Assembly: GCA_002352285.1 (NCBI GenBank)
Contig: DEIC01000029.1
Span: 1-5,558 of the forward strand
Direction: 5' to 3'
DNA from: Alphaproteobacteria bacterium UBA2784
Lineage (GTDB): Bacteria > Pseudomonadota > Alphaproteobacteria > Micropepsales > Micropepsaceae
Length of the DNA stretch: 5,558 nt
Within the stretch, counting starts at the first letter, position 1, and each line of letters starts with the position of its first letter. The notes below the pieces were generated by a model. That model had not been told where the DNA came from and ran no database searches. It saw only the letters and a list, made by a program, of their open reading frames with translations. Below are positions 1-5,313 of this stretch, piece by piece. The position numbers and the translations under genes are program-made.

Positions 1-132
1 GAACCTGCTGGAATCAATGGAGAAAGTGTGGCCAAGGCTGCGACTCTGGGCCGCCGTCCCAAGCCCGGAAATGGCGCTGTCCCAGCAGCTTGCGGGCTTG
101 GCTTTGGCAGGCCGAACGCCCATCTTGCGGCC
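1..132. other. GC-rich leader upstream of the ABC exporter
   Basis: No convincing gene is seen here. The exporter frame stays open leftward to the window edge, so an N-terminal extension from GTG 28 (with a GGAGA at 19-23) or from further upstream is formally possible. The predicted 35 extra residues are rich in Gly, Ala and Pro and look unlike the start of an exporter. A 9-bp inverted repeat at 59-101 also suggests untranslated DNA. I could not pick out a confident promoter. Confidence 0.4.
59..101. repeat. Inverted repeat, possible hairpin
   Basis: CCAAGCCCG at 59-67 is perfectly complementary to CGGGCTTGG at 93-101. Inside the 25-nt loop, GCTG at 76-79 can pair with CAGC at 83-86, so a two-part hairpin is possible. 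No T-run follows on either strand, so it is not a standard intrinsic terminator. It could be a leader structure of the exporter transcript or the 3' end of an upstream unit. Function is unknown. Confidence 0.45.
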
Positions 133-1986
133 ATGTCTGATCCCGCCCCCGCCCGCACCATCAATCAAGGCGCGCTGCACGCCGAAGCTGTGGCCCACGA
201 AGCCGCCAGCCGCACCCGCAGCCGCTCCATCAAGCCGCTGGCGCGGCTCCTGCCCTTTCTGAAGCCCTATCGGTTGCAGGTTGTGTGTGCGTTTGTTGCA
301 CTGTTGGGCGCAGCCGGGGCGACGCTGGCGGTGCCTGCCGCCGTGCGCGACATGATCGATCACGGTTTCTCAAGCGAGAATGCCGGGTTCATCGACCGCT
401 ACTTCTTGCTGCTGCTGGCAGTCGCCGGCTTGATGGGGGTTGCGACCGCGATCCGCTTTTTCTTTGTGACCTGGCTTGGCGAGCGCACGGTTGCCGACAT
501 CCGCAAGGCGGTTTACGCGCATGTGCTGTCGCTGAGCCCCGTCTTTTTCGAAAAGACCCGCACGGGCGAAATCCTGTCGCGGCTGACGGCGGATACGACA
601 TTGGTGCAGACGGTGATCGGCTCCAGCCTTTCCATCGCGCTGCGCAATGTGGTGATGATGATTGGCGCCATCATCCTTTTGCTGCTCACCAGCCCGTGGC
701 TGACCTTGATGGCCTTCATTGCCATTCCGGTCATTGTGGTGCCGCTGATCGTGTTCGGGCGCCGCGTGCGCGATCTTTCACGCGCCTCGCAGGACCGCAT
801 TGCCGATACCAGCGCCTATGCCGGCGAGACGCTGAATGCCGTCAATACGGTGCAGGCGTTTACGCATGAGGACGAAGACCGCCAGTTCTTTTCCGCCGCG
901 ATCGAACGCGCCTTTGCCACGGCGCGGCGGCGCATTTCGGCGCGCGCAGTGATGACGGCGCTGGTGATCTTTCTGGTCTTTGCGGGCGTCGTGGGCGTGA
1001 TGTGGATGGGCTCAAATCTTGTTCTTTCGGGCGAGATGACGGGCGGTGAATTGGGCCAGTTCGTGCTCTATGCCGTGCTGGCGGCGGGTGCGGTGGGGGC
1101 GCTCAGCGAAACCTGGGGCGATCTGATGGCGGCCGCTGGCGCGTCGGAGCGGCTTGTCGAGCTTCTCTCCGCCACACCGGCGATTGCGCCACCGTCATCG
1201 CCGCGCACATGGGAAAAGCCGGTGACCGGCGCGATCCGCTTTGACGGCGTTACATTCCAGTACCCGTCGCGGCCGGAAGTCTCTGCCCTGCACGATTTCT
1301 CGCTTGAGGTGCGGCCAGGTGAAACCGTGGCGCTGGTAGGTCCGTCGGGCGCGGGCAAGACGACCGTGTTCCAGCTTTTGATGCGGTTTTATGACCCGCA
1401 GAGCGGTGCAATTTCGATTGATGGCTTGCGCCTGCCCGATGTTGATCCCGCCGATCTGCGCCGCCGCATTGCCATCGTGACGCAGGAGACGCTGATCTTT
1501 TCCGGCACGGTGCGCGACAACATCCGCTATGGACGCAGCGACGCGCGCGACGGCGAGATCGTTGAGGCCGCCAAAGCAGCGCAGGCGCATGCATTCATTG
1601 AGCGCTTGCCGCAGGGCTATGACACCCAGCTGGGCGAGCGCGGCACCACGCTTTCGGGCGGCCAGCGCCAGCGTCTGGCGATAGCGCGCGCCATTTTGCG
1701 CAATGCGCCGATCCTTTTGCTGGATGAGGCGACAAGTGCGCTCGACAGCGAGAGTGAGGCGCTGGTGCAGCAGGCGCTGGAGACGCTGATGGCGGGGCGC
1801 ACCACGCTTGTCATCGCGCACCGGCTTTCGACGGTGCAGAAGGCTGACCGCATTGTGGTGATGGATCGCGGGCAGGCCATCGATCAGGGCCGTCACGGTG
1901 ATCTGATGGTCCGCGACGGGCTTTATGCAAGGCTGGCGCGCATCCAGTTTTCGGCATTCGACAATGCCGAGGGCTTGCGCGCCTAA
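133..1986 (+). CDS. MsbA-related ABC exporter, fused permease and ATPase
   Basis: This 617-residue half-transporter should act as a homodimer in the inner membrane, using ATP to export a hydrophobic substrate. An N-terminal membrane domain has six predicted helices at about residues 48-72, 90-115, 173-207 (two), 273-297 and 307-328. The ATPase domain is complete: A-loop Tyr377, Walker A GPSGAGKT at 403-410, Q-loop Gln451, signature LSGGQ at 507-511, Walker B ILLLDE at 527-532 with catalytic Glu532, D-loop SALD and switch His563. The order and the MIDHGF motif after helix 1 fit the MsbA-related subfamily common in alphaproteobacteria; lipid A is not necessarily the substrate. ATG 133 is chosen because the sequence before it looks non-coding, although no good Shine-Dalgarno is present; GTG 28 is the alternative. 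It probably shares a transcript with the paraoxonase-like gene 14 bp downstream. Family certain, substrate unknown. Confidence 0.95.
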   Translation: MSDPAPARTINQGALHAEAVAHEAASRTRSRSIKPLARLLPFLKPYRLQVVCAFVALLGAAGATLAVPAAVRDMIDHGFSSENAGFIDRYFLLLLAVAGLMGVATAIRFFFVTWLGERTVADIRKAVYAHVLSLSPVFFEKTRTGEILSRLTADTTLVQTVIGSSLSIALRNVVMMIGAIILLLLTSPWLTLMAFIAIPVIVVPLIVFGRRVRDLSRASQDRIADTSAYAGETLNAVNTVQAFTHEDEDRQFFSAAIERAFATARRRISARAVMTALVIFLVFAGVVGVMWMGSNLVLSGEMTGGELGQFVLYAVLAAGAVGALSETWGDLMAAAGASERLVELLSATPAIAPPSSPRTWEKPVTGAIRFDGVTFQYPSRPEVSALHDFSLEVRPGETVALVGPSGAGKTTVFQLLMRFYDPQSGAISIDGLRLPDVDPADLRRRIAIVTQETLIFSGTVRDNIRYGRSDARDGEIVEAAKAAQAHAFIERLPQGYDTQLGERGTTLSGGQRQRLAIARAILRNAPILLLDEATSALDSESEALVQQALETLMAGRTTLVIAHRLSTVQKADRIVVMDRGQAIDQGRHGDLMVRDGLYARLARIQFSAFDNAEGLRA

Positions 1987-1988
1987 TC

Positions 1989-1994
1989 GGGGGA
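1989..1994 (+). promoter_or_regulatory. Ribosome binding site of the paraoxonase-like gene
   Basis: GGGGGA lies 6 nt before ATG 2001 in the 14-bp gap after the exporter stop. It supports this start and separate initiation within a shared transcript. Confidence 0.6.
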
Positions 1995-2000
1995 ATAAGC

Positions 2001-3161
2001 ATGAAACGGGGCTGGAAGATTGCGCTTGGCGCAGGCGGCGTGGTGCTGGCGGTGGGCGGCTGGTTTGCCTATGGGCTGATGGGTGCGGCGGGTGTGTTCA
2101 CCGAACTTCAGCCGGGCTTTGGCGGCACGTGCACCCAAGTCCGCTGGGCGGGCCCCGGCAGCGATGAGGCCATGCGCCCGCGCCTTGTGGGCGTGGAAGA
2201 CCTTCTGATCGATGCGGAACTGGGCGTTGCCTTTTTCTCCGCAGAAGACCGGCGCGCCTCTCTGACCCAGCGCGAAACGCGCGGTGCCATCCTTGTGGCG
2301 CGGCTGGCTGATCTGGAAGGCTCAATGCGCGAGGTGACAGACGAGGCCAGCGGCACGCCGCGCCCGTTCCATCCGCATGGCATCGGCTACTTCAAGGATG
2401 CTGCCGGACGACGCACGCTGATGGTGGTCAACCACCCCGACATGGCGCGCGACATCGCGGACACCGAAAAGCACCACACGATCGAGATTTTCGATGTGCT
2501 TTATGAGGTCGATGTTGATGGCCATGCGACCGTCACGCTGCGCCATCGCCAGACGGTAACCAGTCCCGTCTTCACCTCCATCAATGATGTCGCGCCGCTT
2601 GACCACGACACATTCTTTGCAACGATTGATGTGGGCAGCACGTCATCTCTTGGACGCACGCTGGAGACGTTTGGCCGCTTGCCGCGCGCGGGCGTTGCGT
2701 TCTGGGATACGCGTGAGGCGCGTGTCGTGATCCCCGATCTCACCTATGCCAATTCCGTGGCGGTCACGCCGGACCTTTCGCGGCTTTACGTGACTGAAAC
2801 AACCGGCCGCCGCTTTTCATCGTGGGATATCGGCGCCGATCCTGCGGCGCCCAAACTGGTCAGCGAGATTGCCATTCCCTCTGCGCTTGACAACATCGAC
2901 ATCGCCGCTGACGGGCGAGTGTGGATTGCAGCGCACCCCAAAATGTTCGATTTCCTGGCGCACGCGGGCGATCCGGCCGCCCATTCGCCGTCACAGATTC
3001 TGGCGCTGAACGTCAATGCCAGCGGCGGCGGCGATGTGACCCAGATCTATCTGAATTTGGGCGAGGAGCTTTCGGGCAGCTCGGTTGCCGCCGTGCATCG
3101 CAAGCAGATGCTGGTGGGATCGGTGTTTGAGGAGAAGATCCTCAACTGCCTTTTGCCGTAA
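2001..3161 (+). CDS. Paraoxonase/arylesterase-like calcium-dependent hydrolase, membrane-anchored
   Basis: This 386-residue protein resembles animal paraoxonases (PON), six-bladed propeller lactonases and arylesterases that need calcium. One hydrophobic segment (about 6-29) with preceding Lys and Arg should anchor it with the catalytic domain in the periplasm. From memory of human PON1, all key residues align: calcium ligands Glu66, Asp67, Asn195, Asp196, Asn251, Asp297 and Asn298 (PON1 E53, D54, N168, D169, N224, D269, N270), and the His dyad His126 in PHGI and His145 in VVNHPD (H115, H134). Cys44 and Cys383 match the PON1 disulfide C42-C353; these appear to be the only cysteines. PON1 Cys284 is Ala311 here, next to the conserved His312. 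Length is close to PON1 (355) plus the anchor. It lies 14 bp after the exporter gene, probably in one operon. Likely substrates are lactones or aryl esters; the true one is unknown. A general SMP-30-like label is the less specific alternative. Confidence 0.88.
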   Translation: MKRGWKIALGAGGVVLAVGGWFAYGLMGAAGVFTELQPGFGGTCTQVRWAGPGSDEAMRPRLVGVEDLLIDAELGVAFFSAEDRRASLTQRETRGAILVARLADLEGSMREVTDEASGTPRPFHPHGIGYFKDAAGRRTLMVVNHPDMARDIADTEKHHTIEIFDVLYEVDVDGHATVTLRHRQTVTSPVFTSINDVAPLDHDTFFATIDVGSTSSLGRTLETFGRLPRAGVAFWDTREARVVIPDLTYANSVAVTPDLSRLYVTETTGRRFSSWDIGADPAAPKLVSEIAIPSALDNIDIAADGRVWIAAHPKMFDFLAHAGDPAAHSPSQILALNVNASGGGDVTQIYLNLGEELSGSSVAAVHRKQMLVGSVFEEKILNCLLP

Positions 3162-3170
3162 GCGCGCAGC

Positions 3171-3584
3171 CTATCGCCTGACGTGAAAAATATCGGCGCG
3201 GTCGGCGGTGCCCTCGGGGGCGCCGCCGAGCGGGCGCAGGATGACGCGCTCACGCGCAATGCCCTTGGAAACCAGATAGTCACGCACCGAGAGGCAGCGG
3301 CGCAGCGACAGGCGGCGCGCGTCGCTGGAAAGATCGCCGGGGGCGCCGGCGAACCCATGCACTTCCACGCGTGCGGTGCCGCCTGTCATGGCGGTTGCGA
3401 GCGCATCGAGGCTCGCAAGCGCAGGAAAGGGCAGAACCGCGCTTTGCGGCTCAAAGAGGATCGTTGCGACCGGCAGTGATTTTTCTTCGGCAGGCGCAGT
3501 CTGTTCCGGTGCGGTTTGCGCCGAGGCGGCGTGCGGCATCGCGCATGCCAGCGCCATCAGGAGTGCGGCGGCATGCGCCCTCAT
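3171..3584 (-). CDS. Small secreted OmpA-like envelope protein
   Basis: This 137-residue protein has a signal peptide (1-22, likely cleaved at ASA/QT), a short Ala/Pro/Glu linker to about 35, and one OmpA C-terminal-like domain (about 38-137) of the kind that binds peptidoglycan. The domain shows the first strand ILFEPQSAVL, a VEVHGFAG strand, the helix RRLSLRRCLSVRDYL and the closing strand RVILRPLG. In the usual motif LSxxRAxxV the Arg is kept (Arg96), but the Asp of the GHTD-type loop is replaced by the FAG segment and the Ala after Arg96 is Cys97. A similar loop lacking Asp is, from memory, common in alphaproteobacterial relatives. There is no transmembrane barrel, so it is a periplasmic or envelope-associated protein. 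Its ATG overlaps the stop of the phosphatase gene in an ATGA, so translation is probably coupled. It converges on the paraoxonase-like gene with a 9-bp gap. Family assignment is good; role is inferred. Confidence 0.82.
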   Translation of the reverse strand: MRAHAAALLMALACAMPHAASAQTAPEQTAPAEEKSLPVATILFEPQSAVLPFPALASLDALATAMTGGTARVEVHGFAGAPGDLSSDARRLSLRRCLSVRDYLVSKGIARERVILRPLGGAPEGTADRADIFHVRR

Positions 3585-4393
3585 GCTTTGCCCGCCGCGG
3601 TCACTTCATCGCGCAGCGTGGCCATCAGATGCGGATTGGCGGCCACCACATTGCCCGCGGCCAGCATGGCCTGACCACCCGCCAGATCGGTGACAAGGCC
3701 GCCTGCCTCGCGCACCAGCACGATACCTGCCGCCATATCCCATGAGCCAAGGCCGCTCTCCCAGAAGCCGTCGAAACGGCCTGCCGCGACATAGGCAAGA
3801 TCAAGCGCTGCCGAACCGAAGCGGCGGATGCCGGCGACCTTTGGCATCAGGCGGGTGAGTTCGCGGGCGAAGCGGTCCTGCCCCTCTTTCACGCCGAAGG
3901 GAATGCCGGTGGCGAACACGGCCTGGCGCATGTCGCGCCGTGCGGAGACGCGCAGGCGGCGGTTGTTGAGAAACGCGCCAAAGCCCTTTTCCGCGATGAA
4001 GAGTTCATCGGTGACGGGATTATAGATCACGCCTGCGGCCAGCTGGCCTTCGCGTTCCAGCGCCACCGAGATCGCAAAGTGCGGAATGGCGTGAATGAAG
4101 TTCGTGGTGCCATCGACCGGATCAATGATGAAGCGGTGCGTCTTGTCAGAGCCGTCGAGGTGGCCGGCCTCTTCCGACACGATGGAATAATGGGGGCGGG
4201 CTTTGCGCAGTTCGTCGATCAGAGTTTTCTCGGTGCGCAGATCAGCCTGGGTGACGAAATCGCCGGGGCCTTTTTCCGAGACCTGCAGGTTTTCAACCTC
4301 GCCGAAATCGCGCTTGAGATTGCGGGCAGCCTTGCGCACGGCCGAGACCATCACATTCATTACGGGCGAGTACGTCGTCGAAAAGCCGGTCAC
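3581..4393 (-). CDS. suhB: Inositol monophosphatase family protein (SuhB-like)
   Basis: This 270-residue cytoplasmic Mg2+-dependent phosphatase likely hydrolyses inositol-1-phosphate or a similar sugar phosphate. Family motifs are intact: DFVTQAD at 45-51, SEEAG at 73-77 (metal ligand Glu74), the signature DPVDGTTNF at 91-99 (Asp91 and Asp94), GSAALDLAYVAAGRFDGFWE at 193-212 and WDMAAG at 218-223 (Asp219). All expected metal ligands are present and the length is typical. The start is GTG 4393: an in-frame TGA sits at 4411-4409, and the SPVMNVM stretch at residues 9-15 matches the N-terminus usual in alphaproteobacterial members, which ATG 4360 would cut away. No strong Shine-Dalgarno is visible. 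The TGA stop overlaps the ATG of the OmpA-like gene by 4 bp. E. coli SuhB also has a role in rRNA transcription; nothing here tests that. HisN-type histidinol-phosphatase activity is an alternative within the family. Confidence 0.92.
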   Translation of the reverse strand: MTGFSTTYSPVMNVMVSAVRKAARNLKRDFGEVENLQVSEKGPGDFVTQADLRTEKTLIDELRKARPHYSIVSEEAGHLDGSDKTHRFIIDPVDGTTNFIHAIPHFAISVALEREGQLAAGVIYNPVTDELFIAEKGFGAFLNNRRLRVSARRDMRQAVFATGIPFGVKEGQDRFARELTRLMPKVAGIRRFGSAALDLAYVAAGRFDGFWESGLGSWDMAAGIVLVREAGGLVTDLAGGQAMLAAGNVVAANPHLMATLRDEVTAAGKA

Positions 4394-4498
4394 GGGCGGG
4401 GTGATCCATCAGCAGGCGCGGAAATTGTGAAACAGCAAGGGCGCGGAAACTATCAACCATCGGGGCAGGGGGCAAATGGCAATGCGGTCTGGGCGAGC
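4394..4498. other. Divergent intergenic region with a 10-bp direct repeat
   Basis: This stretch separates the minus-strand phosphatase gene from the plus-strand parD promoter and must hold the promoter of the phosphatase unit. GGCGCGGAAA occurs exactly twice, at 4415-4424 and 4440-4449, 25 bp apart, and the following bases are partly alike. On the minus strand a TTGATA is present at 4459-4454, but no convincing -10 box is found at the right distance. No small gene is evident. Confidence 0.4.
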
Positions 4499-4526
4499 TT
4501 GAAATTTTGGCAAAGTTTGCCATACT
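4499..4526 (+). promoter_or_regulatory. Predicted parDE promoter
   Basis: TTGAAA at 4499-4504 (5 of 6 to the -35 consensus) and CATACT at 4521-4526 (4 of 6 to the -10 consensus) are separated by 16 bp. Transcription would begin near 4532, giving a leader of about 20 nt before ATG 4552. The spacer holds the palindrome at 4508-4522, which fits autorepression by the antitoxin. Confidence 0.6.
4508..4522. promoter_or_regulatory. Probable ParD operator, 15-bp palindrome
   Basis: TGGCAAA, a single central G, then TTTGCCA form a perfect inverted repeat. It fills most of the spacer between the predicted -35 and -10 boxes of parDE and overlaps the first two bases of the -10 box. Ribbon-helix-helix antitoxins bind such short palindromes as dimers and repress their own operon. 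That ParD binds this site is inferred from position and symmetry. Confidence 0.65.
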
Positions 4527-4539
4527 TCTTCGTGATGAC

Positions 4540-4545
4540 GGAGGG
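4540..4545 (+). promoter_or_regulatory. Ribosome binding site of parD
   Basis: GGAGGG lies 6 nt before ATG 4552 and is the strongest Shine-Dalgarno in the window. It decides the start at 4552 over the upstream TTG at 4507, which lies before the predicted transcription start. Confidence 0.8.
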
Positions 4546-4551
4546 CCCCTT

Positions 4552-4800
4552 ATGGCGACCATGAACATTTCTCTGCCCGACGCCATGCGCGCGTGGGTCG
4601 AGTCACGCTCCCAGGACGGGCGTTATGCCAACGCGAGCGATTATGTGCGTGACCTGATCAGGAAAGATCAGGAGCGGGCAGACAAGACGGCGACGCTCCA
4701 GCGCCTGATTGATGAAGGTCTGGCAAGCGGGGCAGGTGAGCCGGCGACACTTGAGAAAATTCTGAAGGCGGCCAGAAAGAAAAAATCTGACCGGGGCTGA
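4552..4800 (+). CDS. parD: ParD-type ribbon-helix-helix antitoxin
   Basis: This 82-residue protein is a type II antitoxin. The N-terminal ribbon-helix-helix DNA-binding fold is clear: strand MATMNISLP (1-9), helix from about 10 to 20 with the WVE motif, then the turn GRYANASDYVRDLIR (23-37) typical of the CC2985/ParD family. The C-terminal part (about 41-78) is charged and helical, with Leu49, Leu52, Leu57, Leu67 and Leu71 available to wrap the toxin, and it ends in a basic tail with KKK at 76-78. Length matches the family. It is preceded by a strong ribosome binding site and a palindrome-containing promoter, and followed 11 bp later by the parE remnant. As a dimer it should neutralise ParE and repress the operon. 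The gene appears fully intact although its partner is not. Confidence 0.93.
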   Translation: MATMNISLPDAMRAWVESRSQDGRYANASDYVRDLIRKDQERADKTATLQRLIDEGLASGAGEPATLEKILKAARKKKSDRG

Positions 4801-4811
4801 GTATCGCGCCG

Positions 4812-5116
4812 ATGGCATTGCTCTTTACGCCAAGCGCATTGGCCGATCTCGCGGGGATATGGCAATACTCTGTTCAACAGTGGGACGAGCAGCACGCGGA
4901 TGACTATCTGTCCGGTCTGTATGCGGCGATTGACAGGCTGACAGACTTCCCGCGCAGCTTGGCGCGCTGCGCACCGAATTCACGCCGCCTGTCCGCATTC
5001 TTGCCAACCGGCAGCACATCATCATCTATCGCGTCGATGGCGCCGACATCCTCATCATTCGCGTGCGCCATGCGCGCGAAGATTGGCAAAGCGACTCGGA
5101 CACGAGCGGAAGCTGA
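4812..5116 (+). pseudogene. parE: ParE-type toxin, broken by a frameshift
   Basis: The first 49 codons from ATG 4812 read as a ParE/RelE-superfamily toxin: strand ALLFTPSALADL, helix IWQYSVQQW and helix YLSGLYAAIDRLTDFPR. After Ser49 (4956-4958) the same frame turns into Ser/Ala-rich nonsense to TAA 5121-5123. The -1 frame from 4958 instead gives the expected C-terminal half: LGALRTEF, PPVRILAN, the core strands HIIIYRVDGADILIIRVRH and AREDW, ending at TGA 5114-5116. The joined product would be 101 residues, normal for ParE, which poisons DNA gyrase. The second frame has a stop at 4931-4933, so the break lies between 4934 and 4958; the family pattern FPxLG puts it at 4953-4958, as a loss of one base or a gain of two. 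No slippery heptamer is seen. It could be a real inactivating mutation or a sequencing error. An automatic caller would probably report an open frame of 103 residues, 4812-5123. Confidence 0.8.
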
Positions 5117-5177
5117 ATTGTAACGGCGCGCACGCTTCAGGAGCATCGGTGGTCACAAATGCGCCGGAATTGCCTGT

Positions 5178-5263
5178 CAAAACATATACTTGCGATGAAT
5201 GGCTGATGAACGGCAGTGCCGGAATGAGGCCTTTACGCGCATCCGGCAAAACATGATACTGCG
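5178..5263 (+). repeat. Degenerate direct repeat with -10-like boxes
   Basis: CAAAACATATACTTGCG at 5178-5194 and CAAAACATGATACTGCG at 5247-5263 differ only by a one-base gain and a one-base loss, and start 69 bp apart. Each contains a -10-like hexamer, TATACT at 5185-5190 and GATACT at 5255-5260. They may be a duplicated promoter or a repeated regulator site. Confidence 0.45.
5232..5260 (+). promoter_or_regulatory. Possible promoter of the HdeA-like gene
   Basis: TTTACG at 5232-5237 and GATACT at 5255-5260, 17 bp apart, match the -35 and -10 consensus at 4 of 6 positions each. A start near 5267 would give a leader of about 47 nt. The other copy, with TATACT at 5185-5190, has a better -10 box but no recognisable -35 box at the right distance. 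Confidence 0.35.
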
Positions 5264-5280
5264 CGCCGGTCAAACCAACA

Positions 5281-5304
5281 CCCCTTTCGGGGCCCAAACG
5301 GGGA
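5281..5304 (+). promoter_or_regulatory. Ribosome binding site within a possible leader hairpin
   Basis: GGGGA at 5300-5304 is the probable Shine-Dalgarno, 9 nt before ATG 5314. CCCC 5281-5284 can pair either with GGGG 5289-5292 (loop TTTC) or with GGGG 5300-5303, extended by TTT 5285-5287 with AAA 5296-5298 across a bulged C5299. The second fold would hide the ribosome binding site. The hairpin has no T-run, so it is not a terminator. A regulatory role is only inferred. Confidence 0.4.
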
Positions 5305-5313
5305 CTTATCCAA

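Larger units (their letters stand above)
5117..5313 (+). other. Intergenic region ahead of the HdeA-like gene
   Basis: No gene is seen in this stretch. It holds two similar promoter-like elements (5178-5194 and 5247-5263), a GCCGGAAT octamer before each (5163-5170 and 5218-5225), and a GC-rich hairpin region next to the start codon of the downstream gene. No terminator with a T-run follows the parE remnant. Confidence 0.5.

Noticed and set aside
28..132. Exporter N-terminal extension from GTG 28
   Set aside because: The added residues are Gly/Ala/Pro-rich, unlike related exporters as I recall them, and the DNA includes a perfect inverted repeat. Kept as an alternative only.
285..869. Plus-strand open frame of 194 codons inside the exporter
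   Set aside because: It is an out-of-frame shadow of the exporter membrane domain, with Cys/Arg-rich low-plausibility sequence.
1195..1896. Long minus-strand open frame of 233 codons opposite the exporter ATPase domain
   Set aside because: It lies wholly opposite a strongly conserved ATPase domain, and its product is Arg/His/Ala-rich with no recognisable domain. Such antisense frames are common in GC-rich genes.
3162..3170. Bidirectional terminator between the converging genes
   Set aside because: The gap is only 9 bp with no hairpin plus T-run, so any terminator would have to lie within the coding sequences and none was recognised.
4507..4551. ParD start at TTG 4507
   Set aside because: It lies inside the predicted promoter palindrome and upstream of the predicted transcription start, while ATG 4552 has a strong GGAGGG at good spacing and gives the normal family N-terminus.
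4079..4564. Plus-strand open frame of 161 codons opposite the phosphatase gene and running into parD
   Set aside because: Antisense to conserved phosphatase motifs, no ribosome binding site or recognisable domain, and it overlaps the parD promoter and start.
4950..4960. Programmed -1 frameshift in parE
   Set aside because: No slippery heptamer of the X XXY YYZ kind is present and no strong downstream structure was recognised; mutation or sequencing error is simpler.
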